Notes: generated by a model not told the origin, from the letters alone. Positions 25,896 through 34,492 are shown, counted from the stretch's first letter. The stretch: DNA of 64,000 bases from Actinomycetales bacterium SN12 (GCA_002837415.1 PJCV01000005.1:62001-126000); one strand, 5' to 3'. A program made the numbers and translations.

Positions 25896-26045
25896 TTACT
25901 TGGCGCCCGTGTGCCCGCCAGCACGGGCCGCACGTCGTTGGCGCGCCGCGGCGTTGATGCGCTTGGCGTTCGTGGCGACGACGACCGATCCGATCAGGGC
26001 GGGAAGCGTGATCAGCATGATGATGAGTGCGGGAGCGTTGTCCAT
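25896..26045 (-). CDS. Small single-span membrane protein upstream of upp
   Basis: Open frame of 49 residues from the ATG at 26045, preceded by GTGGGGAC. The N-terminal ~25 residues form one hydrophobic segment (ALIIMLITLPALIGSVVVA), followed by a basic tail with KRINAAARQRRAAR. The layout of a short outside end, one membrane helix and a positive cytoplasmic tail looks real, and the frame stops 9 bp before upp. Function is unknown, and it could be a leader of the upp transcript. Confidence 0.6.
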   Translation of the reverse strand: MDNAPALIIMLITLPALIGSVVVATNAKRINAAARQRRAARAGGHTGAK

Positions 26046-26141
26046 GTCCCCACGCTATGCGCACGCAAGCCCAGCAGTCATCCGTCGCGCGGGGGAGATC
26101 GTCGCCTCCGTCGTCCGGCGGACGGATGCCAGGGATCCGAC

Positions 26142-26597
26142 TCAGCGCCGGGTCTCGAAGAACGCTCGCAGCTGTGCGGTCGCCTCATCGGCCCGGATGC
26201 CGCCGACCACCTCGGCGCGATACGGCAGGCGCCGGTCGCGCAGCACGTCGTACATAGAACCGGCAGCGCCCGCCTTGTCGTCCCAGGCGCCGAAGACCAC
26301 GCGGCCGATGCGCGCCTGCAGAATGGCGCCCGCGCACATCACGCACGGCTCCAGGGTGACGACGAGGGTGTGATCCTCGAGATTCCAGCCGCCGTGCGCT
26401 TCGGCGGCCGTCCGCAGCGCGATGATCTCGGCGTGCGCGGTCGGGTCGTGCGTCTGCTCGCGGAGGTTGCGTCCCTCGGCGATGACGGCGCCACGGGCAT
26501 CCAGCACCACCGCCCCGACCGGAACGTCACCGGCTGCTCCCGCCTCAGCGGCCAGCGCGAGGGCGCGGCGCATCGCATCGTGGTCCGCGGCGGTCAT
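26142..26597 (-). CDS. tadA: tRNA-specific adenosine deaminase
   Basis: Zinc enzyme of 151 residues that converts the wobble adenosine of tRNA-Arg(ACG) to inosine. The deaminase zinc site is complete: HAE at residues 55-57 and PCVMC at 84-88, with TLEPCVMCAGAILQARI matching TadA rather than generic cytidine deaminases. The start is ATG at 26597, giving the normal N-terminus, because the open frame upstream is in repeat DNA. Confidence 0.92.
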   Translation of the reverse strand: MTAADHDAMRRALALAAEAGAAGDVPVGAVVLDARGAVIAEGRNLREQTHDPTAHAEIIALRTAAEAHGGWNLEDHTLVVTLEPCVMCAGAILQARIGRVVFGAWDDKAGAAGSMYDVLRDRRLPYRAEVVGGIRADEATAQLRAFFETRR

Positions 26598-26624
26598 GGT
26601 TGCGAGCCTAGCCTCCGGGCGTTC

Positions 26625-26677
26625 GGGGGCCCCATATGGTCGCTTCGCGCCGTGGGAGGCGGCCATATGGGCCCCAC
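26625..26677. repeat. Palindromic element, family C (CCATATGGTCGC), single copy
   Basis: Left arm GGGGGCCCCATATGGTCGC and right arm GCGGCCATATGGGCCCCAC are near-perfect inverted repeats around about 15 bp. It lies behind the stop of the cation-diffusion facilitator gene (26706) and before tadA. Three more copies lie in tandem at 60747-61002. Confidence 0.75.
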
Positions 26678-26705
26678 GGAGCGATCCGATCCGGGGCCGA
26701 CCCCC

Positions 26706-27677
26706 TCAGTCCGATGACGGGAAGACGAACGCGTCGGTCGAGGGCTCGGGGTCGAGCGATGGCCGGTACACGTCGGGCTCGAGGTAGATCACGCGCGCAG
26801 TGGGGACGGCATCCCGGATCCGTCTCTCGATCTCGTCGATGTCGGCGGCCGCCTCGCGCACGGTCTTGTCGGACGTGAGGGCGATCTTCGCCGCGACCAT
26901 CAGCTCCTCGGGCCCGAGGTAGAGGGTCTTGATGTGGATGAGCTTCTCGACGTCGGGGCCGCCGACGATGGCATCCACGATGCGGTCGTAGTCGGCGCGG
27001 TTCGCCCCCTCGCCGACGAGCAGGCTCTTCGTCTCGATGGCCAGGACGATCGCGATCACGATCAGCAGCAGCCCGATCATCAGCGTGCCAAGCGCGTCGA
27101 ACAGGGGGTTGCCCGTGATCAGGGTCAGACCGACGCCGAGCAGAGCGAAGCTCAGACCGATCAGCGCCCCGGTGTCTTCGAGCAGCACCACGGGCAGCTC
27201 CGGAGCCTTCGAACGGCGGATGAACGAGATCCACGACTGGCCGGGCTCGCGCAGCGCATTGCTCTCACGCACTGCCGTGCGCAGCGAGGTGCCCTCCAGG
27301 ACGATCGCGATCAGCAGCACCGCGAGCGGCAGCCACCACCAGGTGTGGTCGATCTCGTGCGGATCGATGATCTTCTGCACGCCCTCGTACACCGCGAACA
27401 GGCCACCGAGCGAGAACAGGATGATCGACACGACGAAGGCCGACACGTACCGCTCGCGCCCATAGCCGAACGGGTGCGCACGGTCGGCTTCGCGAGTGGC
27501 CTTGCGGTTGCCGAGCATCAGCAGCAGCTGGTTGCCCGAGTCGGCGACGGAGTGGATCGCCTCGGCGAGCATCGACGCCGACCCCGACAGCGCCCACGCG
27601 ATGAACTTCGCCAGGGCGATGCCCATGTTCGCCAGGAAAGCCGCGATGATCGCCTTGGTGCCGCCGGATGCGCTCAT
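26706..27677 (-). CDS. Cation diffusion facilitator family transporter
   Basis: Metal/H+ antiporter-type protein of 323 residues with six membrane spans. AEAIHSVADSGNQLLLMLG near residues 38-56 is the CDF signature with the HxxxD metal ligands, and a C-terminal cytoplasmic CDF domain of ~90 residues follows (VEKLIHIKTLYLGPEELMV). It probably exports Zn, Fe or Mn, but the metal cannot be deduced. It is divergent from proC, with 78 bp between the starts. Confidence 0.9.
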   Translation of the reverse strand: MSASGGTKAIIAAFLANMGIALAKFIAWALSGSASMLAEAIHSVADSGNQLLLMLGNRKATREADRAHPFGYGRERYVSAFVVSIILFSLGGLFAVYEGVQKIIDPHEIDHTWWWLPLAVLLIAIVLEGTSLRTAVRESNALREPGQSWISFIRRSKAPELPVVLLEDTGALIGLSFALLGVGLTLITGNPLFDALGTLMIGLLLIVIAIVLAIETKSLLVGEGANRADYDRIVDAIVGGPDVEKLIHIKTLYLGPEELMVAAKIALTSDKTVREAAADIDEIERRIRDAVPTARVIYLEPDVYRPSLDPEPSTDAFVFPSSD

Positions 27678-27742
27678 GGCCAGAGTCTACGACGACGGCA
27701 CGCGCGGATCACGAGAGCACGACCCACCCGAGGGCGCGCTCG

Positions 27743-27748
27743 TAGGAT
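27743..27748 (+). promoter_or_regulatory. Probable -10 element of proC, near-leaderless
   Basis: TAGGAT at 27743-27748 matches the actinobacterial TANNNT -10 consensus and lies 8 bp before the proC ATG. A start site at or next to the ATG would make the mRNA leaderless, and indeed no ribosome site is visible. Confidence 0.35.
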
Positions 27749-27755
27749 GGGCGGC

Positions 27756-28595
27756 ATGGCCGATACCCTCCCCGCACTCGCGTTCCTCGGAGCAGGTTCG
27801 ATGGGAGGTGCGATCCTGCAGGGCGTCGTCGCGTCGGGCGTCGAGCTCGACGGCGGCATCGTCGCCACCAACCGCACCCGTGAGAAGGCGGATGCCCTAG
27901 CATCCCTCCCCGGCGTCACCAGCATCTCGCTCGAGGAGAACCCCGCCGGCAACACCGAGGCGGCAGCCGCGGCGCGGATCATCCTGGTCGGCGTCAAGCC
28001 CGCCATGGTCCCCGACCTGCTGCGCGAGATCGCTCCGTCGCTGCGCGACGACGCGATCGTCGTGAGCCTCGCCGCCGGCGTCACCCTCGCGACCTTCACC
28101 GAAGCGCTCGGAGCGAAGGTGCGCACCGTGCGCTCGATGCCGAACACCCCCGCGACCGTCGGTCGTGCCGTCACGGGCATCGCCGCGGGCCCGGCGGCCA
28201 CGGACGACGACATGGCACTCGTGCGCGCGCTGTTCGAGAAGGTCGGTGCGGTCATCGAGGTGCCCGAGTCGCAGATCGACGCGCTGTCGACGGTCTCGGG
28301 CTCCGGCCCCGCCTACGTCTTCCTGCTGATCGAGAAGCTCGCCGCGGCGGCGCAGGGGATGGGATTCTCGGATGCCGACGCCCGCCTCATGTCGGAGCAG
28401 ACGTTCATCGGCGCGGCGGCCCTGCTCGCGGCATCCGGCGAGGACCCGGCCGAGCTGCGCCGGCGCGTCACGAGCCCCAAGGGCACCACCGAGCGGGCCG
28501 TGGCCGTGCTGCAGGATGCTCGTCTCGACGATGTCTTCGCGGAGGCGACCGCCGCCGCGCTGGCGCGTGCGAAGGAGCTCGCCGCGGGCGCCTGA
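27756..28595 (+). CDS. proC: Pyrroline-5-carboxylate reductase
   Basis: Last step of proline synthesis (P5C to proline with NAD(P)H), 279 residues. The N-terminal Rossmann motif LGAGSMGGAILQG is at residues 11-23, VKPAMVPDLL marks the cofactor site, and the C-terminal signature SGSGPAYVFLLIEKLAAAAQGMGF is complete. In Mycobacterium, proC is followed by a BldC-like gene and a bS22-like gene; here the same pair lies about 3 kb downstream, separated by potassium transport genes. Confidence 0.95.
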   Translation: MADTLPALAFLGAGSMGGAILQGVVASGVELDGGIVATNRTREKADALASLPGVTSISLEENPAGNTEAAAAARIILVGVKPAMVPDLLREIAPSLRDDAIVVSLAAGVTLATFTEALGAKVRTVRSMPNTPATVGRAVTGIAAGPAATDDDMALVRALFEKVGAVIEVPESQIDALSTVSGSGPAYVFLLIEKLAAAAQGMGFSDADARLMSEQTFIGAAALLAASGEDPAELRRRVTSPKGTTERAVAVLQDARLDDVFAEATAAALARAKELAAGA

Positions 28596-28630
28596 GCGCT
28601 GCCGACGCTTCTGCGTCCCGTCGTGGCTGG

Positions 28631-28710
28631 TCCGAAGTAGGCGAACAACCCAGCGCAGGCGGAAAGGCGTGCGATCCGTCCTGCCTCCGTGTGCTGGCCT
28701 ACCTCCGATG
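28631..28710. repeat. Palindromic element, degenerate family D copy
   Basis: GTAGGCGAACAA and GCAGGCGGAAAGGC on the left are mirrored by GCCTCCG and GGCCTACCTCCG on the right. The motif is that of the tandem array at 47887-48500 but with more mismatches. It lies between the convergent ends of proC and the TrkA-like gene. Confidence 0.6.
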
Positions 28711-28720
28711 AGGGGAACGG

Positions 28721-29392
28721 CTACCGGTCGAGGCCCGCGAACCGCTCGATGTCGACGTTGGTGCCCGAGACGATGATCAGGTCGTGGTTGGTGACCACGG
28801 TGTTGGCCTCCGCGTAGCGGAACGGCTTGCCCGGGCTCTTCACGCCGACGACCGTGACCTTGTACTTCGTGCGCACGCCGGATTCGTTCAGGCGCACGCC
28901 ACGGATGAACTTCGGCGGGTACATCTTCGCGAGCACGAAGTCGTCGTCGAAGCGGATGAAGTCGAGCATCCGTCCGCTGACCAGGTGCGCGACGCGCTCG
29001 CCTGCTTCGCGCTCGGGGTAGATGACGTGGTTGGCGCCGACGCGCGCGAGGATCTTGCCGTGCGACTGCGACACGGCCTTCGCCCAGATCTGCGGCACCT
29101 TCAGGTCGACGAGGTTCGCGGTGATCAGCACCGATGCCTCGATGAGCGAGCCGACGGCGACGACCGCCACCTGGAAGTCCTGCGCGCCGATCTGGCGCAG
29201 GGCGTCGATGTTGCGGGCATCCGCCTGCACGGTGTGGGTCACCCGCTCCGACCACTTCTGCACGAGGCCGAGGTCGCCGTCGATCGCGAGCACCTCGCGA
29301 TCGAGGCGGTCGAGCTCGCCCGCGCAGGCGGCGCCGAAGCGGCCGAGTCCGATCACGAGCACCGGGGCGTCGCCCCGCACCATCTCAACCAA
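28721..29392 (-). CDS. TrkA/KtrA-type potassium channel regulatory subunit
   Basis: Cytoplasmic gating subunit of 223 residues. The RCK_N Rossmann domain begins VLVIGLGRFGAACAGELDR (GxGxxG at 15-20), with the acidic nucleotide contact in EVLAIDGD. A RCK_C domain fills the last ~80 residues. It binds ATP/ADP or NAD(H) and controls the membrane subunit encoded by the upstream gene, which it overlaps by 8 bp. Confidence 0.92.
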   Translation of the reverse strand: MVEMVRGDAPVLVIGLGRFGAACAGELDRLDREVLAIDGDLGLVQKWSERVTHTVQADARNIDALRQIGAQDFQVAVVAVGSLIEASVLITANLVDLKVPQIWAKAVSQSHGKILARVGANHVIYPEREAGERVAHLVSGRMLDFIRFDDDFVLAKMYPPKFIRGVRLNESGVRTKYKVTVVGVKSPGKPFRYAEANTVVTNHDLIIVSGTNVDIERFAGLDR

Positions 29393-30857
29393 CGATCGGC
29401 CTTTCGACGGGCAGCGAGTAGAGCTGCGAGCGGGAAGTCGCGGCGACCGCCGCGGCGAGTGTCACTGTACCAACGCGCCCCATGAAGATCGTCGCGGCGA
29501 GCACATAGCTGGCGGAGTCCGGAAGCTCTGAGGTGAGACCCGAGCTGAGGCCGACGGTGCCGAACGCGGAGATCACGTCGAAGAGCACGTCGATGATGTC
29601 GGCCTTGGTGATCTGGGCGATGACCACCGTCGAGACGGCGACGATGGTCGCGCCCCAGGCGACGACCGACAGCGCGACGCGCTGCACGTCCGACGGGATG
29701 CGGCGGCCGAACACCTCGACCGACTGGCGCCCCTTCGCCTCGGACCAGACCGCGATGGCGAGGACGGCGAGAGTGGTCACCTTGATGCCGCCTGCGGTGG
29801 ATGCCGAGCCGCCGCCGACGAACATCAGCATGCACGCCACGAGCATCGACGACCCGTTCAGATCGGACATCTCGATGACGTTGAACCCACCCGAGCGCGT
29901 CATCGCCGACAGGAAGAACGCGTTCATGGTCGTCTCGCCCGCATCCATCGACCCGAACGTGGCCGGGTTGTCGAACTCGAGCAGCAGGAACGCGGCGGCC
30001 CCGAGCACGAAGAGCAGCGCGGTGGTGATGAGCGTGAGTTTGGAATGCAGCGACCAGTGCTTCACATGCCAGACGTGCTTGGCGAGCGTGTAGATCACCG
30101 GGAAGCCGATGCTGCCCAGGAACATGCTCACCATGAGGATGCTCAGCACGAGATAGTCATCGGCGAAGACGGTCACGCCGCCGGCGTTGGGGGTGAAGCC
30201 CGTGTTCGTGAACGACATGGCCGCGTAGTACGGCGCCTCCCACAGGGCGGCGAACGGGTCGATGCCCGCCCACACCAGCGCCGGGTAGAGCAGCACCGCG
30301 ACGCTGAGCTCGATCACGAGCGTCGACAGCGCGACTGTGGTGAGCAGCTGGCCGACCTCGCCGAGGCGCACGGTCTGGCTCTCGTTCACCGGACCGCCGT
30401 GCGCGCGCATCGGGTTCGAGTCGCCCGCCGCCAGGAGCTTGGCCCGCAGCCCCAGGCGCTTCGAGATCACCATGCCCATCAGCGACGCGAGTGTCAGCAC
30501 GCCCATGCCGCCGATGTTCACGCCGATGAACAGCAGCACGTTGCCGAAGGGCGACCAGTGGCTCGCCATGTCGACGGTCGAGAGGCCGGTGACGCAGATC
30601 GTCGACATCGCCGTGAACAGCGCGTCACTCAGATCCGTGATGGTGCCGTCGGCCGACGAGATCGGCAGCGACAGCAGGCCGGTGAACAGCAGGATCAGCG
30701 CGGCGAAGATGACGATCGCGAAGCGCGAGGGGGACGAGGTCACGAGGTGCCTGGTCTGCCTGCCAAGACCGCGCAGGGTGCTCTGCGGGGACGATGCCGA
30801 CACCATGCCCGACATCGCTCCCCTCTCCGCCGGCGCCGTTCGCCGAGCCTTCGTCAT
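29385..30857 (-). CDS. TrkH/KtrB-type potassium uptake membrane subunit
   Basis: Potassium translocator of up to 490 residues with four M1-P-M2 repeats. The four selectivity-filter strands are visible as TICVTGLSTVD, MSFTNTGFTPN, AMTRSGGFNVIE and FGTVGLSSGL. The outermost ATG (30857) follows GGGAGTACC. A second ATG at 30815 follows an even stronger GAGAGGGGAGCG and would give a 476-residue protein. Partner of the TrkA-type gene downstream, and divergent from the ArsR gene. Confidence 0.92.
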   Translation of the reverse strand: MTKARRTAPAERGAMSGMVSASSPQSTLRGLGRQTRHLVTSSPSRFAIVIFAALILLFTGLLSLPISSADGTITDLSDALFTAMSTICVTGLSTVDMASHWSPFGNVLLFIGVNIGGMGVLTLASLMGMVISKRLGLRAKLLAAGDSNPMRAHGGPVNESQTVRLGEVGQLLTTVALSTLVIELSVAVLLYPALVWAGIDPFAALWEAPYYAAMSFTNTGFTPNAGGVTVFADDYLVLSILMVSMFLGSIGFPVIYTLAKHVWHVKHWSLHSKLTLITTALLFVLGAAAFLLLEFDNPATFGSMDAGETTMNAFFLSAMTRSGGFNVIEMSDLNGSSMLVACMLMFVGGGSASTAGGIKVTTLAVLAIAVWSEAKGRQSVEVFGRRIPSDVQRVALSVVAWGATIVAVSTVVIAQITKADIIDVLFDVISAFGTVGLSSGLTSELPDSASYVLAATIFMGRVGTVTLAAAVAATSRSQLYSLPVERPIVG

Positions 30858-30891
30858 GGTACTCCCGTGCGGTGCCTACTACCCTGAGGGG

Positions 30892-31308
30892 ATGACCGAC
30901 ATCTTCGACGTGATCGCGGACGGCACGAGGCGAGACATCCTCCAGCTGCTGCTGAGCGAGTCGGCCGAGGGCGACGGCGGCACGAGCGTGACGCAGATCG
31001 TGAGCCGCCTGGGCATCAGCCAGCCGACCGTGTCGAAGCACCTCAAGGTGCTGCGGCAGGCGAGCCTGGTGACCGTGCGCGAAGAAGGCCAGCGCCGCTT
31101 CTACAGCCTCTCCGTCGGGCCGCTCGAAGAGGTCGACGATTGGCTCGTGCCCTTCCTCGTCGATGCCTACGGCGATCAGGCGCCGCTGATCGACATCCCG
31201 TTCGCCCCGCTGCCGCCGGCGACAGCCCACGCAGCCGAGGCCGTCGGCCGTGCAGCCGCCTCCGCCAAGCACGTCGTCGCTTCCGCCCTGAAGAAACTCG
31301 GAACGTAG
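30892..31308 (+). CDS. ArsR-family transcriptional regulator
   Basis: Winged-helix regulator of 138 residues. The HTH is VTQIVSRLGISQPTVSKHLKVLRQASLV (residues about 30-58), followed by the wing VREEGQRRFYSLS. The metal-binding CxC motif of classical ArsR sensors is absent, so it is an ArsR-like repressor for another signal. The C-terminal ~40 residues are Ala-rich and helical. Its gene starts 35 bp from the potassium transporter start on the other strand, so it may control that operon. This link is inference. Confidence 0.85.
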   Translation: MTDIFDVIADGTRRDILQLLLSESAEGDGGTSVTQIVSRLGISQPTVSKHLKVLRQASLVTVREEGQRRFYSLSVGPLEEVDDWLVPFLVDAYGDQAPLIDIPFAPLPPATAHAAEAVGRAAASAKHVVASALKKLGT

Positions 31309-31333
31309 CCGCGAGTCACATCCGTCTCATCTG

Positions 31334-31363
31334 TTTACAGCCATCGCAGCAACCTCATATGCT
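31334..31363 (+). promoter_or_regulatory. Promoter of the BldC-type regulator gene
   Basis: TTTACA (31334-31339) and TATGCT (31358-31363) are separated by 18 bp, a good vegetative -35/-10 pair by actinobacterial standards. The implied transcript start lies about 20 bp before the ATG at 31390. Confidence 0.5.
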
Positions 31364-31389
31364 GTGGTCAGCAGAAAGGGGTGCTGGGG

Positions 31390-31581
31390 ATGCCCGACGT
31401 TCACGATGTTCGATTCCTGACGGTGGCCGAAGTCGCCGAGATCATGCGCGTGTCCAAGATGACCGTGTACCGCCTCGTCCACGCGGGTGAGCTGCCGGCG
31501 ATCCGCTTCGGGCGCAGCTATCGCGTACCCGAGTCCGCGGTCGCGGCCGCCATGCGCACCCCGAACGCCGATGTCGGCTGA
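31390..31581 (+). CDS. bldC: BldC-family DNA-binding protein (MerR-like HTH)
   Basis: Small regulator of 63 residues from the ATG at 31390 (a GTG three codons upstream is possible). It is a single MerR-like winged HTH: FLTVAEVAEIMRVSKMTVYRLVHAG, then ELPAIRFGRSYRVPESAV. BldC proteins have no effector domain and bind head-to-tail along direct repeats. In Streptomyces BldC controls entry into development, and the role in this non-sporulating type of organism is not known. The location next to the bS22-like gene is conserved in Actinobacteria. Confidence 0.88.
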   Translation: MPDVHDVRFLTVAEVAEIMRVSKMTVYRLVHAGELPAIRFGRSYRVPESAVAAAMRTPNADVG

Positions 31582-31612
31582 CCCCCGATTCGGGCCGCGC
31601 CCGACCGTTTGC

Positions 31613-31618
31613 TAGAAT
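31613..31618 (+). promoter_or_regulatory. Probable -10 element of the bS22-like gene
   Basis: TAGAAT at 31613-31618 is a strong -10 match, about 78 bp before the GTG start. A T-run (CATTTTTTTC) lies in the presumed leader. No convincing -35 hexamer is seen. Confidence 0.35.
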
Positions 31619-31695
31619 CGTCCGAGGCATTTTTTTCGTGCCCGTACCCGGGTGCCGTTTCCATGGCATCCAACCCCTGACTTAGTGAGGTTTCC

Positions 31696-31794
31696 GTGGG
31701 TTCAGTCATCAAGAAGCGCCGCAAGCGCATGGCGAAGAAGAAGCACCGCAAGCTGCTTCGCAAGACTCGCCACCAGCGCCGCAACAAGAAGTAA
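31696..31794 (+). CDS. bS22-like small basic ribosomal protein (AURKAIP1/COX24 domain)
   Basis: Tiny gene of 32 residues, starting at GTG 31696 behind AGTGAGG. The product is almost wholly basic: GSVIKKRRKRMAKKKHRKL, then LRKTRHQRRNKK. This is the conserved actinobacterial protein found in the mycobacterial small subunit as bS22. The match to that family is essentially end to end. It lies 115 bp behind the bldC-type gene, as in Mycobacterium. Confidence 0.93.
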   Translation: MGSVIKKRRKRMAKKKHRKLLRKTRHQRRNKK

Positions 31795-31808
31795 GCGGCA
31801 CGACACCG

Positions 31809-31847
31809 AGCGCCCCTCATGGCTTCTGAGCCTGTCGAAGGGGCGCT
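31809..31847. terminator. Stem-loop carrying the CTGAGCCTGTCGAAG repeat
   Basis: A 9-bp stem AGCGCCCCT (31809-31817) / AGGGGCGCT (31839-31847) encloses CTTCTGAGCCTGTCGAAG, whose CTTC/GAAG ends also pair. The core CTGAGCCTGTCGAAGGG is a repeat widespread in bacterial genomes. It starts 14 bp after the bS22-like stop and probably terminates that transcript. Confidence 0.6.
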
Positions 31848-31875
31848 TCGTGTCTGCGCCGACAGGAGGAGAACC

Positions 31876-32169
31876 ATGAAGACGATCACTGTCGACGAGC
31901 TCGCTCAGCGAGAGGGCGTGCCCCTGATCGACGTGCGCGAGCGCCATGAGTTCGAGGCGGGTCACGTGCCCGGTGCGATCAATCTGCCGATGTCCGAGCT
32001 GGGCGGTCGGCTGGATGAGCTGCCCGGCGAGGCCTTCGACGTGATCTGCGAGCTGGGCGGACGCTCGGCTCGCGTGGTCGACGCGCTCTCGGATCGCGGA
32101 CACGACGCGACGAACGTCGAGGGCGGCACGGCAGCCTGGGTGGCCCAGGGGCGTCCGGTCGCGCAGTGA
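31876..32169 (+). CDS. Rhodanese-like domain protein
   Basis: Single rhodanese domain of 97 residues. The substrate-entry strand DVRERHEFEAGHVPGAINLP and the active-site loop ICELGGRSARV (catalytic Cys present) are both intact, so sulfur transfer is plausible. A strong GGAGGAGAACC ribosome site precedes the ATG. The stop overlaps the next gene's GTG, and three small genes form a coupled operon. Confidence 0.9.
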   Translation: MKTITVDELAQREGVPLIDVRERHEFEAGHVPGAINLPMSELGGRLDELPGEAFDVICELGGRSARVVDALSDRGHDATNVEGGTAAWVAQGRPVAQ

Positions 32170-32429
32170 CCACGCTCACGATCATCGGCAAGCCCGACTG
32201 CCATCTGTGCGAGGTGGCGAGCGAGGTGGTCGACGCCGTCGTCGCCGAGATGCCGGATGCCGCTGCTGAGCGCCTCGAGATCGTCGAGCAGTCCATCGCA
32301 GATGACCCCGCGCTCTACGAGCGCTGGTGGGAGAAGATCCCCGTCGTGCTGATCGACGGTGAGCTGCACGCGCACTGGCGCGTCTCGCCGGATCGGCTCC
32401 GTCAGGCACTCGAGGAGGCCACGAAGTGA
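32166..32429 (+). CDS. Glutaredoxin-like (DUF836) protein
   Basis: Thioredoxin-fold protein of 87 residues with the redox pair CHLC at residues 13-16 (KPDCHLCEVASEVV) and a cis-Pro-like segment IPVVLIDGELHAHW. The type is the DUF836 glutaredoxin family, which in Actinobacteria sits near the BldC/bS22 genes. It overlaps both neighbours by 4 bp (GTGA at each end). Partner proteins are unknown. Confidence 0.88.
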   Translation: MTTLTIIGKPDCHLCEVASEVVDAVVAEMPDAAAERLEIVEQSIADDPALYERWWEKIPVVLIDGELHAHWRVSPDRLRQALEEATK

Positions 32430-32725
32430 TCCGTCATGTCGTCAGCTGGAAGCTCGCCACGGAGGATGCCGCTGCGCGCGCCGAGCAGGCCGCCGAGGTC
32501 GCTCGCCGTCTGAACGCGCTCATGGGCGTGGTCCCTGAGCTGCGCGCGGTGTCGGCAGGGGCGAACGTCGCTCATCCGGATGTCAACTGGGATGTCACGC
32601 TGGTCGCCGACGTCGATTCGCTCGAGGCTCTCGAGGCCTACCAGGTGCACCCGGCTCATAAGGAGGCCGGCGCGTACGTCAAGTCGGTCGTCGCATCCCG
32701 GGTCGCCGTCGACTTCGAGATCTGA
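32426..32725 (+). CDS. Dabb-family (stress-responsive A/B barrel) protein
   Basis: Protein of 99 residues with the dimeric alpha-beta barrel pattern: IRHVVSWKL at the N-terminus, VAHPDVNWDVTLVADVDSLEAL in the middle and YQVHPAHKEAGAYVKSVVASR near the end. The substrate is unknown. It is the last gene of the rhodanese-glutaredoxin-Dabb operon. TTGCAATGCAA, a small palindrome, lies 10 bp after its stop, in front of the next transport operon. Confidence 0.88.
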   Translation: MIRHVVSWKLATEDAAARAEQAAEVARRLNALMGVVPELRAVSAGANVAHPDVNWDVTLVADVDSLEALEAYQVHPAHKEAGAYVKSVVASRVAVDFEI

Positions 32726-32848
32726 CGCGCCGCCTTGCAATGCAAATGTGATCGGCGCCCCTCTCGCGCCGCTGTGAGAAGTACCCATGAGCATGACAAG
32801 ATGAGTTCACCCGAATCGGGCGTATGCCCCCGTCACAAAGGAGTGGCT

Positions 32849-33670
32849 ATGAGCCGCCGTCCCCTCGTTCTCGGTGCTGCTGTCCTCGCGGTCGCGGCCC
32901 TCGCCCTCACCGGCTGCGCCGGCGGAGACTCCAAGCCCGCCGACGACGGCGGGAAGGCGTCGTCCGGCGCCGACTACGGCCTGGTGTCGGAGGGGACCCT
33001 GACCGTGTGCTCCGAGGTCCCCTACGTTCCCTTCGAGATGGAGGGCGGCGACAACGGCAGCGGCTACACCGGCTTCGACATCGACCTGGCCTACGCCATC
33101 GCGCAGGAGCTCGGCCTCGAGCTCAACGTGCAGGACGTCAGCTTCGATGGACTGCAGTCCGGTACCACCTTGATCGCAGGCACGTGCGACATGGGCGCCT
33201 CGGCCATGACCATCACGGATGAGCGCAAGGCCAACATCGACTTCTCCGACCCGTACTACGACTCGCTGCAGTCGCTGCTGACCAGCGTCGACTCCGGCAT
33301 CAAGAGCATCAAGGACCTCGACGGCAAGAACGTCGGTGTGCAGCAGGGCACCACCGGCGAAAGCTATGCCAAGGAGAACGCCAAGGGCGCGACCCTCGTG
33401 CAGTACCCCGGAGATGCCGAGCTGTGGCCTGCCCTGCAGGCCGGTCAGATCGACGCGATCCTGCAGGACCAGCCGGTCAACATCGAGCACGAGAAGACGG
33501 ATCCGGAGTACAAGATCGTCGAGGAGTACGACACCGAGGAGTCGTACGGGTTCGCCTTCGCCAAGGGCGAGAAGGACGAGCTGCGCGAGGCTGTGAACAA
33601 GGCTCTGAAGGACCTTCGCGACAGCGGCGACTACGACACCATCTACGACACGTATTTCGCAGCGAAGTAA
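32849..33670 (+). CDS. Amino-acid ABC transporter substrate-binding lipoprotein
   Basis: Lipoprotein of 273 residues (lipobox LALTGC, Cys23) with the type-3 solute-binding fold. [14 protein letters not shown] opens the mature domain, and [19 protein letters not shown] and [22 protein letters not shown] are the hallmark blocks for polar amino acids. It belongs with the permease and ATPase genes that follow. AAAGGAGTGGCT is a strong ribosome site. The actual amino acid is not evident. Confidence 0.93.
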   Translation: MSRRPLVLGAAVLAVAALALTGCAGGDSKPADDGGKASSGADYGLVSEGTLTVCSEVPYVPFEMEGGDNGSGYTGFDIDLAYAIAQELGLELNVQDVSFDGLQSGTTLIAGTCDMGASAMTITDERKANIDFSDPYYDSLQSLLTSVDSGIKSIKDLDGKNVGVQQGTTGESYAKENAKGATLVQYPGDAELWPALQAGQIDAILQDQPVNIEHEKTDPEYKIVEEYDTEESYGFAFAKGEKDELREAVNKALKDLRDSGDYDTIYDTYFAAK

Positions 33671-33700
33671 GCCCGGCGGACAGACAGGAGCTGCGTACCG

Positions 33701-34492
33701 ATGGCATTGAAGCGGAGGACCAGGAGCAGGCTGTACCGGTACTCGATGTATGGGCTGTTCCTGGCCCTGGTCCTGGCGGTCGTGCTGCTCACCGACTGGA
33801 CCCGGATCGGCAAGCAGTTCTTCAACCTCGAGGTCGCGGCGAAGCTGTTCCCCGACATCATCCTGGTCGCGCTGCGCAACACGGTGCTGTTCACGCTGAT
33901 CGCCTTCACCGGAGGTCTGCTGCTCGGCATCCTGTTCGCGCTGATGAAGCTGTCGATCATCGCTCCGTTCCGCTGGTTCGCGACGGCGTGGATCGAACTG
34001 TTCCGCGGTCTGCCTGCGCTGCTGACGATCTTCGCGATGGCGTTCATCCTGCCGATCGCGTTCGGCATCAAGCCGCCTGGCGGTCCGGTCGGAGCAGGCC
34101 TCATCGGGCTCATCCTCGTCGCTTCCGCGTACATGGCCGAGGTGATCCGCGCCGGCATCCAGGCCGTGCCGAAGGGGCAGAGCGAGGCGTCCCGTTCGCT
34201 CGGCATGTCGCCGATGAAGACCATGTTCTGGATCGTGCTGCCGCAGGGATTCCGGATCATCATCCCGCCGCTGACCAACGAGTTCGTGCTGCTGCTGAAA
34301 GACACGTCGCTGCTGTTCATCGCCGGCACATTCATCTGGTCCAAGGAGCTCACCAGCTTCGCGAGGGACGCGAACACCATGTACGCGAACGCGACACCGC
34401 TGATCATGGCGGCGATTCTGTATCTGATCGTGACGATTCCGCTCACGCGGTTCACCGCGTGGCTGGAACGACGGATGGCGAGGGAACGATGA
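33701..34492 (+). CDS. Amino-acid ABC transporter permease
   Basis: HisM/GlnP-type inner-membrane subunit of 263 residues, with about five spans. It contains the His/Glu-type permease region [19 protein letters not shown], and the EAA coupling loop [20 protein letters not shown], then [20 protein letters not shown]. One permease gene is present, so the channel is presumably a homodimer. The stop overlaps the ATPase ATG (ATGA). Confidence 0.94.
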   Translation: MALKRRTRSRLYRYSMYGLFLALVLAVVLLTDWTRIGKQFFNLEVAAKLFPDIILVALRNTVLFTLIAFTGGLLLGILFALMKLSIIAPFRWFATAWIELFRGLPALLTIFAMAFILPIAFGIKPPGGPVGAGLIGLILVASAYMAEVIRAGIQAVPKGQSEASRSLGMSPMKTMFWIVLPQGFRIIIPPLTNEFVLLLKDTSLLFIAGTFIWSKELTSFARDANTMYANATPLIMAAILYLIVTIPLTRFTAWLERRMARER

